DNA of 64,000 nucleotides from Bacillota bacterium. Lineage in GTDB: Bacteria; Bacillota; UBA4882; UBA8346. Of the stretch, positions 43,498 to 53,625 are shown piece after piece. The notes beneath the pieces were generated by a model that was not told the origin of the DNA, searched no databases, and was given only the letters and a program-made list of their open reading frames with translations. The DNA lies in NCBI GenBank assembly GCA_023436305.1, contig JAEZJQ010000129.1, forward strand, positions 1-64,000, read 5' to 3'. How positions within the stretch are numbered: position 1 is the stretch's first letter; every line of letters begins with the position of its first letter. A program made the translations under genes and the position numbers.

Positions 43498-44526
43498 TCA
43501 CTCCCACGTATAAGTCCCGGTGATAATTTCCTCCATCTCATGGGTACGAATCCGATCCATCAATAGGTTTACACCTTCTTTGGGCGATAATCCCTCAAAT
43601 AATATTTGATATACGATCGAAGTTATCGGCAACTCCACATTTAATTTCCGGGCTAATTGATAAGCGGCGTTGGTCGTCGTAACACCTTCAACAACCATCT
43701 TGGTGGATGAGGTAATTTCCGCTAATGTTTTTCCCTTGCCAAGTTCCCGGCCCGCCCAAGCATTCCGGCTATGAATGCTGGAAGCCGTAACAAACAGATC
43801 TCCCATACCCGATAAACCGGAAAAAGTGGGGGCCTGAGCCCCTAAAATCACTCCTAACCGGGCGATTTCCACTAGACCACGGGTAAGTAAAACGGCTTTG
43901 GTATTATCACCGAATCCCAAACCATCGGAAATGCCGGCCGCGATGGCGATGGTATTTTTTAAAGCACCGCCAAGCTGGACTCCCACTCTATCAGGGTTGG
44001 TATATACTCGGAATAACGGACCGATTAATAAATCCTGCGCTTTTTGGGCGTAATATAAAACCGGCGTTGAAACCACCGTGGCTGATGGGACATTACGGGC
44101 CACTTCCTCGGCGTGATTCGGACCGGATAAAGCCACAATGGCCCCCGGATTAATATTGGGTAACGCTTCTTCCAATACAGCGGTCATGGTCTTCGAACTA
44201 TCGACTTCCAACCCTTTGGTTACGCTGATCACCATAGTCTGTTCGCCAATGTAAGGCGCCATTTGAACGGCAACCTGCCGAAGCCATTTGCTGGGGATGG
44301 CCGTAATTAAATAACTTTTCCCGGAAACCACTTCGGCCATGTTTTGGCTGGCATGAATTGATTCCGGCAGCTGAATCCCGGGTAAAAAAACCTTATTGGT
44401 ATGCCAGTGATTAATCTCTTCGACTACATTTTCTTCAACTGCCCACAGATCAACTTTATAACCCTTTTCAGCACAAAGTTTGGCCAGGGACGTACCCCAT
44501 CCTCCACCACCAATAATACCAATCAT
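43498..44526 (-). CDS. gpsA: Glycerol-3-phosphate dehydrogenase [NAD(P)+]
   Basis: 342 residues. N-terminal Rossmann loop GIIGGGGWGTSLAKL, the segment LSGPNHAEEVARNVPSA, and the catalytic stretch LGGALKNTIAIAAGISDGLGFGDN with the conserved Lys, then SGMGDLFVTASS. It reduces dihydroxyacetone phosphate to sn-glycerol 3-phosphate for phospholipid synthesis. It overlaps plsY by four bases (ATGA), which couples supply of glycerol 3-phosphate to its acylation. Family length is normal. Confidence 0.97.
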   Translation of the reverse strand: MIGIIGGGGWGTSLAKLCAEKGYKVDLWAVEENVVEEINHWHTNKVFLPGIQLPESIHASQNMAEVVSGKSYLITAIPSKWLRQVAVQMAPYIGEQTMVISVTKGLEVDSSKTMTAVLEEALPNINPGAIVALSGPNHAEEVARNVPSATVVSTPVLYYAQKAQDLLIGPLFRVYTNPDRVGVQLGGALKNTIAIAAGISDGLGFGDNTKAVLLTRGLVEIARLGVILGAQAPTFSGLSGMGDLFVTASSIHSRNAWAGRELGKGKTLAEITSSTKMVVEGVTTTNAAYQLARKLNVELPITSIVYQILFEGLSPKEGVNLLMDRIRTHEMEEIITGTYTWE

Positions 44527-45155
44527 ACCTTTGGCTCCTTTTTCTTTTGATATAAAATTTTATGTTCCTCTCCTTTGACTAAACGCGTGATATTGGCTTT
44601 ATGCCGGTAAATCGCCATGATTGCAACAAAGACGGAAAACAATAACTTATAAATATCCGTGGAATAAAACCAATAAACCACCAACGGATAAATGAAAGCG
44701 GTTGCCAGGGACGCCAATGAAACATATCCGAAAATCAAAAAAACAATGGCCCATACCGGAATGAGAACGATTAGAATATTGGGAGTCATGGCAATTGCAA
44801 CACCTAAAGTAACGGCAATGCCCTTGCCTCCTTTAAAACCGGCGAAAACAGGCCAATTATGCCCGACAATCGCGCAAATACCCGCTAAAATATTGACATC
44901 AATTTCTGAACCGGGAATTTTTCCGATCAGGTTTCCCAGTAAAACGGCAATAACTCCCTTTAAAGTATCACCAACCAATACTATAATTCCCGATGTTGAA
45001 CCCATGGTCCGAAACGCATTGGTAGCACCTACATTACCACTCCCGTGGCCCCGTAAATTCACTTTTTTTATCCGGGCCACCACATCTCCGGTGGTTACGG
45101 AACCTAGTAAATAACTTGCAATTAATATTGCGATAATCTCCAGTATCACCAGCAC
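44523..45155 (-). CDS. plsY: Acyl-phosphate:glycerol-3-phosphate acyltransferase
   Basis: 210 residues with five membrane helices. Conserved motifs: SYLLGSVTTGDVVARI, the active-site stretch GHGSGNVGATNAFRTMG, and GHNWPVFAGFKGGKGIAVTLG. PlsY makes lysophosphatidate from glycerol 3-phosphate and acyl phosphate, the first membrane step of phospholipid synthesis. I chose GTG at 45155, because GGAG lies eight bases upstream; the longer GTG at 45164 overlaps that ribosome-binding site. A 42-base gap separates it from der. Confidence 0.95.
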   Translation of the reverse strand: MLVILEIIAILIASYLLGSVTTGDVVARIKKVNLRGHGSGNVGATNAFRTMGSTSGIIVLVGDTLKGVIAVLLGNLIGKIPGSEIDVNILAGICAIVGHNWPVFAGFKGGKGIAVTLGVAIAMTPNILIVLIPVWAIVFLIFGYVSLASLATAFIYPLVVYWFYSTDIYKLLFSVFVAIMAIYRHKANITRLVKGEEHKILYQKKKEPKV

Positions 45156-45197
45156 TGATTTCACTCCAGTATTATTGCGCCCTATCCGGGCACAAAT

Positions 45198-46511
45198 TTA
45201 GTTTTTGTTATTTTTTACATTAATTTCGAATTTCAGCGGAGTTCCGTTAAAATCGAAAGCTTCCCGTAATTTATTCTCCAGATAACGCTGGTACGAAAAA
45301 TGAAACCCGTCTTCATCGTTAATGGTAAAACGAAACGTGGGCGGTTTCACTTTAATCTGACCGGTATAATATATTTTAAAAAGACGGCCTTTATTGGAAG
45401 GAGGATGATGTAAGGCTATGGCTTCACCAATCACTTGATTTAACTTATTGGTGGAAACCCGGCGAGTATAGCTATCCATTACTTCTTCAATAAGTGGCAT
45501 TAATTTGGATAAATGATGACTGGTTTTGGCAGAAGTAAACAATACCGGCGCATAGTTTAAGAACTCCAGCTTGTCTTGGATCTTTTCCCGGAATTGCTCT
45601 ACCGTTTTGTTCGATGGTGCCAGCAAGTCCCATTTATTCACCGCAATAATGCATGCTTTCCCGGCATCCTTGATCATTCCGCCGACTTTTAAGTCTTGGT
45701 CCGTGATTTCCTGGCTGGCATCCAGCACTAGGACGGCCACATCGGAACGCTCTATCGCTTTAATCGCCCGAAGCACGCTATAATATTCCACTGAAGTTTC
45801 AACTTTGGATTTACGCCGGATTCCGGCGGTATCCACCAACAAGTATTGTTGAGCATGATAACGAAAAGGAGTATCGATAGCGTCCCGGGTAGTACCGGGC
45901 TGGTCGTTAACGATAACTCGCTCTTCACCCAGCATGGCATTGACTAAAGATGATTTTCCGGCATTAGGACGACCCACCAATGTTACCCGGATGGCTCCAG
46001 CATCGGTTGTATCCGGTTCTTTGGACTGGAAGGCCAGTGCGGCATCCAAAAGATCGCCGATATTCCGGCCATGTTCGGCGGATATACGCACCGGTTCGCC
46101 AAACCCAAGGCTATAAACCTCGGCATTCATTGTTTCCTTAAAATTTTCAACCTTATTGACAGCCAACACCACCGGTTTGTTGCTTTTTCTGAGTAACACG
46201 GCCACCTGATCATCGGAAGTGGTTAACGGTTCACGGCCATCGACCACCATAATTAAAACATCCGCTTCAGCAATGGCCAATCCGACTTGTTTGCGAATCT
46301 GAACCTGGATGGGATCACGTTCATCGGTAATTCCGCCGGTATCGATCAATAAAAACTCCTGGTCCAACCACCGGCAATTGGCATAAATCCGATCCCGAGT
46401 TACTCCCGGTGTATCTTCAACAATGGCCAGTCTTTCACCGGCAATACGGTTAAACAACGTTGATTTCCCAACATTCGGTCTTCCAACAATGGCAACTACG
46501 GTTCGTATCAA
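45198..46511 (-). CDS. der: Ribosome-assembly GTPase Der (EngA)
   Basis: 437 residues with the unique double-GTPase layout: GRPNVGKSTLFNRIAGE with DTPGVTRD in domain 1, GRPNAGKSSLVNAMLGEE with DQPGTTRDAID in domain 2, and a C-terminal KH-like domain (about 350-437). Der is needed for maturation of the 50S subunit. TTG start with AAGGATG upstream. It follows the DUF512 gene by 15 bases, a pairing I recall from many Clostridia, and precedes plsY-gpsA. Confidence 0.97.
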   Translation of the reverse strand: MIRTVVAIVGRPNVGKSTLFNRIAGERLAIVEDTPGVTRDRIYANCRWLDQEFLLIDTGGITDERDPIQVQIRKQVGLAIAEADVLIMVVDGREPLTTSDDQVAVLLRKSNKPVVLAVNKVENFKETMNAEVYSLGFGEPVRISAEHGRNIGDLLDAALAFQSKEPDTTDAGAIRVTLVGRPNAGKSSLVNAMLGEERVIVNDQPGTTRDAIDTPFRYHAQQYLLVDTAGIRRKSKVETSVEYYSVLRAIKAIERSDVAVLVLDASQEITDQDLKVGGMIKDAGKACIIAVNKWDLLAPSNKTVEQFREKIQDKLEFLNYAPVLFTSAKTSHHLSKLMPLIEEVMDSYTRRVSTNKLNQVIGEAIALHHPPSNKGRLFKIYYTGQIKVKPPTFRFTINDEDGFHFSYQRYLENKLREAFDFNGTPLKFEINVKNNKN

Positions 46512-46526
46512 ATTCAGAACACATCC

Positions 46527-47873
46527 TTATGTAAATAAACTCTTGTTTGCGATCATCCAATCGATCCATTCGGAGGCCCCGGTTGGCACCACGGCTACTT
46601 GTTTCGGGCGGCAGGCTGCTTTTAACTCATCCAGGGCCACCCCGTCCAGAAATAGTTTTTCATCTTGCTTTAGAGTGATTTGGGGAATTAGATACCAAGC
46701 GCCGGGACTTGCCGGATGGGCGCCGATTGATTGAATGATATCGTTGCCGGCCAGTAATCCGGTGACTGTAACGGCCGGTCCCAAAAAATTATTTGTTATA
46801 TGCAGGATCTCTAATTTCAATTCCGGACAATACCGGGCAAATACCCCGCGGATCTTATCCCAAAGCCTTGAGGTGGATTTACCGGTAACAATCACGATCT
46901 CCGACCGGAACTGTTGAAGCGCCGCTGTTTCTTCAGCAAAGGCCGTCTTAAAATCAGTCAAAAAACGGCGGATTAATCCGATTCCATTATCCAACTGCCA
47001 GTATTCCTCATACGCTTCATTGGGTGGAAATTCTTTTCCGGCCATAATATACCACTCGTCGGCCGGAAATACGAAACGGGTTCCAATGGTTTTTTGGAAA
47101 TGTGTCTGAAAATACTCCACCATTTCCAGTACATTTCCGGCCTCTTCTTTATTAAACGGTTCGATTTTAAATAAGTTCCGGCGCTCTTTGGTCAGGCCCA
47201 CCGGGACTATGGCCAAACTCACCACCGCCGGCCAAATTTCGGCCAGATCCCGGATGGTTTTTTCCAAAATGGCTCCATCATTTACGCCGGGACAGATCAC
47301 TGCTTGAGTATGGAGTGTGATTCCAGCCGCCACCAACCGGCGTAATTGGTCCATGATATGGAACGCTTGCTTAGAACCGAGTAGCAGTTTTCTGACCCCG
47401 GGGTCGGTGGCGTGAACTGAGATATACAGGGGGCTTAATCGCCATTTTTCAATTCTATGCCAGTCGGCCGCCGTTAGATTCGTTAAAGTAATATAGCTTC
47501 CTTGTAAAAAGGATAAACGGTAGTCATCATCCCGAATATATAATGAGGCCCGCTGTCCGGGAGGCATTTGATGCACAAAACAAAAAATACAATGATTGGA
47601 ACAAGTTCTCATCCCATCAAAGAGATCTTCCTCAAAGGTTAATCCCAACGGTTCGGCCGGATCTTTCTCGAATTCAATATCTAAAATTTCCCCTGAGGTT
47701 TTCATGACTTCCAGTTGTAAGCTTTCTTCAGCACATAACATTAAATAATCAATAAGATCACGCAACGGGATATTGTTAATTTTGATAAGGAGATCTCCCG
47801 GTTCCACCCCCAATTCCTCCCCTAGGCTACCGGGTTCCACGTGTACGATTTTTGCTCCAGCAGATTTCCTCAT
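46527..47873 (-). CDS. PDZ-DUF512 iron-sulfur protein (radical-SAM-like)
   Basis: 448 residues from ATG at 47873 (AAGGAG upstream; a longer frame starts at 47900). A PDZ-like N-terminus (VEPGSLGEELGVEPGDLLIKINNIPL) precedes a radical-SAM-like core with the Cys motif RTCSNHCIFCFVHQMP, followed by YISVHATDPGVRKLLLG and CPGVNDG. The C-terminal part is the DUF512 domain (RRFLTDFKTAF). The Cys spacing CxxxCxxC is the classical radical-SAM 4Fe-4S pattern; a reaction has not been established for the family. It is probably co-transcribed with der, suggesting but not proving a ribosome or translation link. Confidence 0.88.
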   Translation of the reverse strand: MRKSAGAKIVHVEPGSLGEELGVEPGDLLIKINNIPLRDLIDYLMLCAEESLQLEVMKTSGEILDIEFEKDPAEPLGLTFEEDLFDGMRTCSNHCIFCFVHQMPPGQRASLYIRDDDYRLSFLQGSYITLTNLTAADWHRIEKWRLSPLYISVHATDPGVRKLLLGSKQAFHIMDQLRRLVAAGITLHTQAVICPGVNDGAILEKTIRDLAEIWPAVVSLAIVPVGLTKERRNLFKIEPFNKEEAGNVLEMVEYFQTHFQKTIGTRFVFPADEWYIMAGKEFPPNEAYEEYWQLDNGIGLIRRFLTDFKTAFAEETAALQQFRSEIVIVTGKSTSRLWDKIRGVFARYCPELKLEILHITNNFLGPAVTVTGLLAGNDIIQSIGAHPASPGAWYLIPQITLKQDEKLFLDGVALDELKAACRPKQVAVVPTGASEWIDWMIANKSLFT

Positions 47874-48044
47874 CTCACTCCTTGCCAACCTTTTCATCAT
47901 TTTACCATTCTTTTTTAGGACTTGAATTTATTCGCTTTTTCATTCACAACTCCTGCTTGTGATCTGCCTTTTCTTCACAAAAATCTTAAAAACGTTATAA
48001 AAAAGTAAATTTATTCAAATAATTTACCAGATAAATCCTTTTTT

Positions 48045-48521
48045 TCACTCCGGATGGAACGGTTCAACCAGTTCAGCGCCGTTAGTGTCCATAATTAACC
48101 GCAATTTAGGTAAAAAATGTTCTTCAACCTCAATGAAGGCCACTATTTTATTGGCGGAAATTTCCCGTTCCACCACTTGAATATCGATTTCACTCAATTT
48201 TTGCTCCAACGACGGTTCATTGTTTCCTTCCGCCGCTGTACTATATCCGACATTTACGGTTCCGACCCCTGTTAATTCCTTCTCCTTTAATCCCGGCCAG
48301 ATATGATCGATTCGCCGCCCACTCTCTGGATGATGATTGCCGTTTAAGAAGTTCTCCGACGCCACCTCAAAATGGGCTTTGCTTTCCTTAACCGGTTTTA
48401 TATCCGGGTCACCAACTATCACCATGAACTTCGTTTGATTCCAACTCTCTTTTTTTATTTGCCCCAAAGCGCTTTTAGCGTCATCAATACTGTTAAAAAC
48501 TCCGAATAATCTCCGCCTCAT
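48045..48521 (-). CDS. Small acidic protein, possibly related to YflT/GspM-type stress proteins
   Basis: 158 residues from ATG at 48521, chosen because GAGGTGG precedes it; a longer frame begins at 48575. The N-terminal segment RRRLFGVFNSIDDAKSALGQ followed by KFMVIVGDPD has the look of an alpha-beta fold seen in YflT-like general stress proteins (weak similarity, from memory). The C-terminal half is a second alpha-beta segment (VVEREISANKIVAFIEVE and RLIMDTNGAELVEPFHPE). No signal peptide or membrane helix. It stands alone and faces the holin-like gene. No function assigned. Confidence 0.65.
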   Translation of the reverse strand: MRRRLFGVFNSIDDAKSALGQIKKESWNQTKFMVIVGDPDIKPVKESKAHFEVASENFLNGNHHPESGRRIDHIWPGLKEKELTGVGTVNVGYSTAAEGNNEPSLEQKLSEIDIQVVEREISANKIVAFIEVEEHFLPKLRLIMDTNGAELVEPFHPE

Positions 48522-48730
48522 TACTGCCACCTCATTGTTTTTTCTTATATTCTTTACTGGTTTTTTCATTGGCATTCGCCGATTCTAAGTGATTAACCCG
48601 TTAACCGCAAACCGAAAACCCCTAAAAAATTCCTGAATATTGGCCATTTTGCTGGTAATTCTATATTTAGAAAACAGGCAAATTGCTTTTTACTAATGTT
48701 ACAAACCTGGAGCTAAAGGGGGTGAAGTCA

Positions 48731-49063
48731 TTGGATTGGTTGAGGACCATCATTCGTTTTGTCGTGGCAGCGTTAGTGTTGATGTTTATCGGCGCTATCG
48801 TTCCAGGATTCAAATCACTTAATTTTGGAAGCGCATTGCTGGCGGCTATCGTGATTGCCGGGATTAGTTATTTAATTGAGATCATCCTTGGTCGCAATTT
48901 ATCTCCTTATGCTCATGGAGTAGTAGGCTTCCTGGTTTCCGCGGTGGTAATTTACATTACCCAATTTATCGTCCCGGGAATGTCCGTTTCGATTATCGGA
49001 GCTTTGCTGGCATCTCTCGTCATTGGTTTGATCGATTTGTTTATACCGACAAAGGTGAAGTGA
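48731..49063 (+). CDS. Small holin-like membrane protein (mycobacterial 4-TMS phage holin family)
   Basis: 110 residues with four hydrophobic helices: RFVVAALVLMFIGAIVPGF, FGSALLAAIVIAGISYLIEI, VVGFLVSAVVIYITQFIVPG and IIGALLASLVIGLIDLFIP. It fits the PF04020-type family, named after phage holins but widespread on chromosomes; no phage genes are near. The start is TTG at 48731, with AAGGGGG eight bases upstream, giving MDWLRTIIRF; an upstream TTG at 48683 has no site. Cellular role unknown. Confidence 0.75.
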   Translation: MDWLRTIIRFVVAALVLMFIGAIVPGFKSLNFGSALLAAIVIAGISYLIEIILGRNLSPYAHGVVGFLVSAVVIYITQFIVPGMSVSIIGALLASLVIGLIDLFIPTKVK

Positions 49064-49163
49064 AGTAGTGTAGGGTGTTGGGGGTAGTAAACATAAGGGT
49101 AAAATTTTGGCACCGAGTATAAGCTCACGTTTATAATTTTAAACATTAAACATAAGGTAAAAT

Positions 49164-49226
49164 AAAAAACGCTTGGTACCAATTTGCGGTGAAATATTTG
49201 ATGCAAATTGGTACTTAGCATTTTTA
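49164..49226. terminator. Bidirectional terminator between the holin-like gene and polC
   Basis: GTACCAATTTGC (49176-49187) pairs perfectly with GCAAATTGGTAC (49203-49214), with further pairing outward (AAAAACGCT against AGCATTTTT). U-runs lie on both strands, serving the two converging genes. Confidence 0.85.
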
Positions 49227-49263
49227 TATTCAATCCGTTCTTCTTCGCCAATCATTTCCTATA

Positions 49264-52200
49264 CTAAACGCTAAACAACTCCAATTGATCACTCTGGGGC
49301 ATTCCCTCCAGGCAGCCGTGTTTTTGGAGAACTTCAATTACCGCGGAGCTCAGTCGAGCCCGGGTTTTTAGATCTTCAACGGAGATAAATTTCCCTTCCG
49401 CCCGTGCGGCTGCCAGGTATTTGGCGGCATTGTCTCCCAAACCCTGCAGGGAAGCCAAAGGAGGTAACAGGCCCGTCTCAGTGATTAAAAATCGTTGGGG
49501 TTCCGACTTGTAGATATCCACCGGTAAAAATTTGATACCGCGCAGCATTGCCTCCAAAGCCATGTCCAAAATCGTGGCCAAATTTTTCTCCTTCTGGGTG
49601 GCTTCATTGCCTTTAGCAGTTATCTGTTCCAGCGCTTTTTTAACGGTCCGCTCACCGCCCACCACAATCTCGGCGTCAAATTCATCGGCCCGGACGGTAA
49701 AGTACGATGCGTAAAAAGCAACCGGGTAATAAACCTTATAATAAGCGATGCGTAAAGCGCTTAAAACGTAAGCCACGGCATGCGCCTTCGGAAACAGGTA
49801 TTTAATCTTTTGACAGGATTCAACATACCATTCCGGAATTTTATACTCCTTCATCAAGGTAATGTCATCCGGTTCCAAACCCTTGCCTTTCCGGACCTTT
49901 TCCATGATTTTAAAGGCCGATTTGGAAGGTAGTCCTTTTAAAATCAAATAATTCATAATCACATCACGAACCGAGATTACTTCGGAAAGTTTGGCCTGGC
50001 CGTTACGTATTAACTCCTGGGCATTACCCAGCCAGACATTGGTCCCGTGGGAGAGGCCCGAAATATTATAAAGTTCCGAGATTGTGGTCGGCTTAGTATC
50101 CTCCAGCATTTGCCGGACAAACTCGGTACCGAACTCCGGTATTCCAAGGGTACCCAGATCAAATCCCAATTGTTCGGCGGTTATATTTAACGATTCAACG
50201 GAAGAGAATAAGCGCATGACTTTGGGGTCATCAATGGGAACTGTTTTGGGATCAACCCCGGTTAAATCATGCAACATCCTGAGAACCGTAGGATCATCAT
50301 GGCCCAGTATATCCAGTTTCACCAAGCGGCCTTCCAAAGCCCCGTGAAAATCAAAATGAGTGGTTATCCATTCCGCTTTACGATCATTGGCCGGATATTG
50401 AATGGGTGTGAAGTTATAAATTTCCTGGTCCTGTGGGACCACTACCATTCCTCCCGGATGTTGGCCGGTGGAACGGCGGACTCCGGTACAACCTTTAACC
50501 AAACGGTTAATCTCTGCCTGACGCAGTTTGATTCCCTTGGCCTCCATATATCCCCGGATGAAACCGAAGGCCATCTTCTCCGCCAAACCGGTAATAGTAC
50601 CGGCCCGAAATACGTAACCTTTACCGAACAATTCTTCCGTATAGTGATGAACCGTGGGTTGGTATTCACCGGAGAAATTCAGATCGATATCAGGTTCCTT
50701 ATCTCCTTCAAACCCCATAAAGGTGGCGAATGGAATGTCCTGTCCGTCTTTGAGTAGAAGCTTGCCGCATTTTGGGCAATTTTTGGGAGGCAAGTCAAAA
50801 CCGGAACCCAATTCACCGGTTTCTTTAAACTCCGAGTACCAGCACTGGGTACAACGGTAATGAGCCGGTAGTGGATTCACCTCGGTTATTCCGGTCAGCG
50901 TAGCCACGAACGAGGACCCCACCGAGCCTCGAGAACCCACCAAATAACCGTCATCCAACGACTTTTTGACTAATTTATGAGCGATTAAATAAAGTACCGC
51001 GTACCCATGTCCAATAATACTTTTTAACTCCAGTTCCATGCGGTCTTGAACCAATTGCGGCAACGAATCGCCGTAAAGTTCCTTTGCTTTTTGATATGAC
51101 ATTTCCCGGATTTCTTCCTCGGCGCCGGGGATCTTGGGTGGATAGAACTTTTCCGGAATAGGCCGGACCGCCTCGATTTGTTCCGCCAGCTGGTTAGGGT
51201 TTTTGACGACCACTTCCCGGGCCAAATCTTCGCCCAAATATCGGAATTCCTCAAGCATATCGGTGGTGGTTCGAAAATATAACGGCGCTTGCGTATCTGC
51301 CCCTTCATATCCTTGTCCCATCTGTAAAATACGCCGGTAGATCTCTTCGTGGGGATGTAGGAAATGGACATCGCCGGTGGCTACCACCGGTTTCCCCAAT
51401 TTTGCCCCCATGTCGCAGATCCGTTTCGTTATCTCCATAAGTTCCGCTTCTGATTTCACCCGGCCGGCATCGATTAAAAACCGGTTGTTCCCCAGGGGCA
51501 TAATCTCCAAATAATCGTAAAAATTGGCGATATTTAGTAATTTTTCTTCGGAGGCTCCATCCAATATAGCCTGATAAAATTCGCCCGATTCACATGCGGA
51601 ACCAATCAACAATCCTTCTCGGAATTTCGTCAACTCCGAACGGGGAATCCGGGGATGGCGATGGAAATATTGGATATGGGAATTGGAGATTAAACGGTAC
51701 AGATTTTTCAATCCCGTCTGGGTTTTGACTAAAATTGTAATATGGTGAGTGCGAAGATGTTCAACGCCACTCTCCTTGACTAATGAGTTTATTTCCGCCA
51801 ACTCACAGAAATTACGATCGCTAATCTTCTCCAGGGCTTTCAAGAAAATTTGCGCCGTACATCGGGCATCGTCCACCGCCCGGTGATGATGAAGCAATTC
51901 AATACCCAGTTCCTTGGCCACCGTATTCAGACGGTGACTTTTGAACTCAGGCCACAGCGCCCGGGATAATCCCAAGGTATCCAAATAAACCGGTTCTAAT
52001 TTTTGGTTCAAAAGTTGCAAGGATTTTGCTTTCAAAAAACTCACATCGAACTCGGCGTTATGGGCTACCAATACTGCCCCGGCTGTAAATTCCAAGAAAT
52101 TTTTGACCACCGGTTCAGGCTCTTCAGCGTTTTGCACCATCTCCGGAGTGATTCCGGTCAATTTTTGAATCTCCGCTGAAATCTCCCGCCCCGGCCTTAT

Positions 52201-53553
52201 CAAGCTTTTAAATTCGTCAATGATCTGGCCGTTCTTTAATTTGACCGCCCCGATTTCCAACAAATCCTCTTTCCAGGGATTGAAACCGGTAGTTTCCAGA
52301 TCAAAAACAACATAGGTCATATCCGTAATCCGTTCTTCAGAGGCTCCAATGACAATCGGGACCCCGTCATCGACCAAATATCCTTCCATACCGTAAATGA
52401 CTTTAATTCCCGCCTTTCGGGCGGCGGCGTAGGCCTCGGGAAACGCTTGAGCTACTCCGTGATCGGTAATGGCAATGGCCGGATGGCCCCACTTGACCGC
52501 TTGTTTGATAGCTTCTCCAACATCCACGGTGGCATCCATGGCGCTCATTTTCGTATGTAAGTGCAGTTCCACCCGTTTTTCCGGCGCTTGATCCTCCCGT
52601 ATAAAAAGCGGAGGGAATTCCAGAATATCGTTCACCAATAAGGTCAATTCCCTGGCAAATGGGTCCATCTGCAGGTCGCCTCGGAGTTTAACCCAAAGCC
52701 CTTCTTTCAAATGTTCATCCAGACTGTGTTCACCACGGGGAAATATTTTAAAACTGAGGGAATCTTGTAAATCCGTAATATCACCCAGGTAAAACTTTTT
52801 ACCGCTTTTGGCAACCCGTGATTCCAAGCGAAAAATCTGGCCGCAGACTACAATTTGCTGTTGTTCTTCGGTAAGCTGTTTAATGGGTATTGCTTCAATA
52901 CTAAATTTTTTTCCGTATATCACCTGGGAATCCTTATAAGTTTTCTTTTCTTTCGGGGTCTTAGCTGGTGGCTGATTGATTATCGTTTCGATTTCCACCT
53001 TGAGTTCGTCCATCATCAATGTATCGGTAAACTCGCCAACCCCAAAGCTTAATGCCAGATCCTCATAAACAAACTCTTTAATAATCTCCTGTAATTCCTG
53101 GCTGCGCTGATTTAAATAATCAACTCCGGCTTTGTTTCGGACTAAAATCTCCAGCATCCGTTCATCCCGCACGTTATACTTAGCCTCATTCAACCAACCA
53201 TGAATTCCGGCAAATTTAGCAGCTGCGGCAACGATAATCTTTTCCCAGTTCCGGTCCAGCCGTTCGTTCAATGGTGGCAAATTATGTGGGTAAATTACTT
53301 TTAATTTAACTTTCGATAATCCCAACACCAACCCTGTTAACGCCTGCTCCAATTCCGCCACTTGGGCGGGCACCAGTTCATTTTTAAGCAACAAACTAAT
53401 TTCCCAGGAAGAATCCCGGGTATCCACAATGATCTGTTGGATAAAAGCCTCCTCCAGCAACCCTGCCGCCGGAAAGGAAAAGGGGATCTCCGTAATCCCC
53501 TTGATTGCTTTTAATGACCGATTATCCGGTTTAATAACATACTGCTCGGGCAT
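49264..53553 (-). CDS. polC: DNA polymerase III PolC-type alpha subunit
   Basis: 1429 residues, the usual size. Domains in order: N-terminal region, OB domain (about 215-310), PHP first half (VELHLHTKMSAMDATVDVGE, about 328), the inserted 3'-5' exonuclease (YVVFDLETTGFNPW, about 411), PHP second half, then the polymerase with SRGSVGSSFVATLTGITEVN (about 869), PDIDLNFSGEYQ (about 953) and a zinc-binding CTQC/CPKC pair between them. It is the main replicative polymerase of low-GC Gram-positive bacteria, with built-in proofreading. ATG start with GAGAGGTAAGG upstream. It follows proS by about 70 bases, as in many Clostridia. Confidence 0.98.
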   Translation of the reverse strand: MPEQYVIKPDNRSLKAIKGITEIPFSFPAAGLLEEAFIQQIIVDTRDSSWEISLLLKNELVPAQVAELEQALTGLVLGLSKVKLKVIYPHNLPPLNERLDRNWEKIIVAAAAKFAGIHGWLNEAKYNVRDERMLEILVRNKAGVDYLNQRSQELQEIIKEFVYEDLALSFGVGEFTDTLMMDELKVEIETIINQPPAKTPKEKKTYKDSQVIYGKKFSIEAIPIKQLTEEQQQIVVCGQIFRLESRVAKSGKKFYLGDITDLQDSLSFKIFPRGEHSLDEHLKEGLWVKLRGDLQMDPFARELTLLVNDILEFPPLFIREDQAPEKRVELHLHTKMSAMDATVDVGEAIKQAVKWGHPAIAITDHGVAQAFPEAYAAARKAGIKVIYGMEGYLVDDGVPIVIGASEERITDMTYVVFDLETTGFNPWKEDLLEIGAVKLKNGQIIDEFKSLIRPGREISAEIQKLTGITPEMVQNAEEPEPVVKNFLEFTAGAVLVAHNAEFDVSFLKAKSLQLLNQKLEPVYLDTLGLSRALWPEFKSHRLNTVAKELGIELLHHHRAVDDARCTAQIFLKALEKISDRNFCELAEINSLVKESGVEHLRTHHITILVKTQTGLKNLYRLISNSHIQYFHRHPRIPRSELTKFREGLLIGSACESGEFYQAILDGASEEKLLNIANFYDYLEIMPLGNNRFLIDAGRVKSEAELMEITKRICDMGAKLGKPVVATGDVHFLHPHEEIYRRILQMGQGYEGADTQAPLYFRTTTDMLEEFRYLGEDLAREVVVKNPNQLAEQIEAVRPIPEKFYPPKIPGAEEEIREMSYQKAKELYGDSLPQLVQDRMELELKSIIGHGYAVLYLIAHKLVKKSLDDGYLVGSRGSVGSSFVATLTGITEVNPLPAHYRCTQCWYSEFKETGELGSGFDLPPKNCPKCGKLLLKDGQDIPFATFMGFEGDKEPDIDLNFSGEYQPTVHHYTEELFGKGYVFRAGTITGLAEKMAFGFIRGYMEAKGIKLRQAEINRLVKGCTGVRRSTGQHPGGMVVVPQDQEIYNFTPIQYPANDRKAEWITTHFDFHGALEGRLVKLDILGHDDPTVLRMLHDLTGVDPKTVPIDDPKVMRLFSSVESLNITAEQLGFDLGTLGIPEFGTEFVRQMLEDTKPTTISELYNISGLSHGTNVWLGNAQELIRNGQAKLSEVISVRDVIMNYLILKGLPSKSAFKIMEKVRKGKGLEPDDITLMKEYKIPEWYVESCQKIKYLFPKAHAVAYVLSALRIAYYKVYYPVAFYASYFTVRADEFDAEIVVGGERTVKKALEQITAKGNEATQKEKNLATILDMALEAMLRGIKFLPVDIYKSEPQRFLITETGLLPPLASLQGLGDNAAKYLAAARAEGKFISVEDLKTRARLSSAVIEVLQKHGCLEGMPQSDQLELFSV

Positions 53554-53625
53554 AGAACCTTACCTCTCTCGTTTGTCTCCTCTCCTTGCGGGGGAAGAAA
53601 AAAGCATTACTTTCTGACGCTTATC

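Noticed and set aside
48722..49063. Phage remnant suggested by the holin-like protein
   Set aside because: No other phage gene lies nearby; this family is common on bacterial chromosomes.
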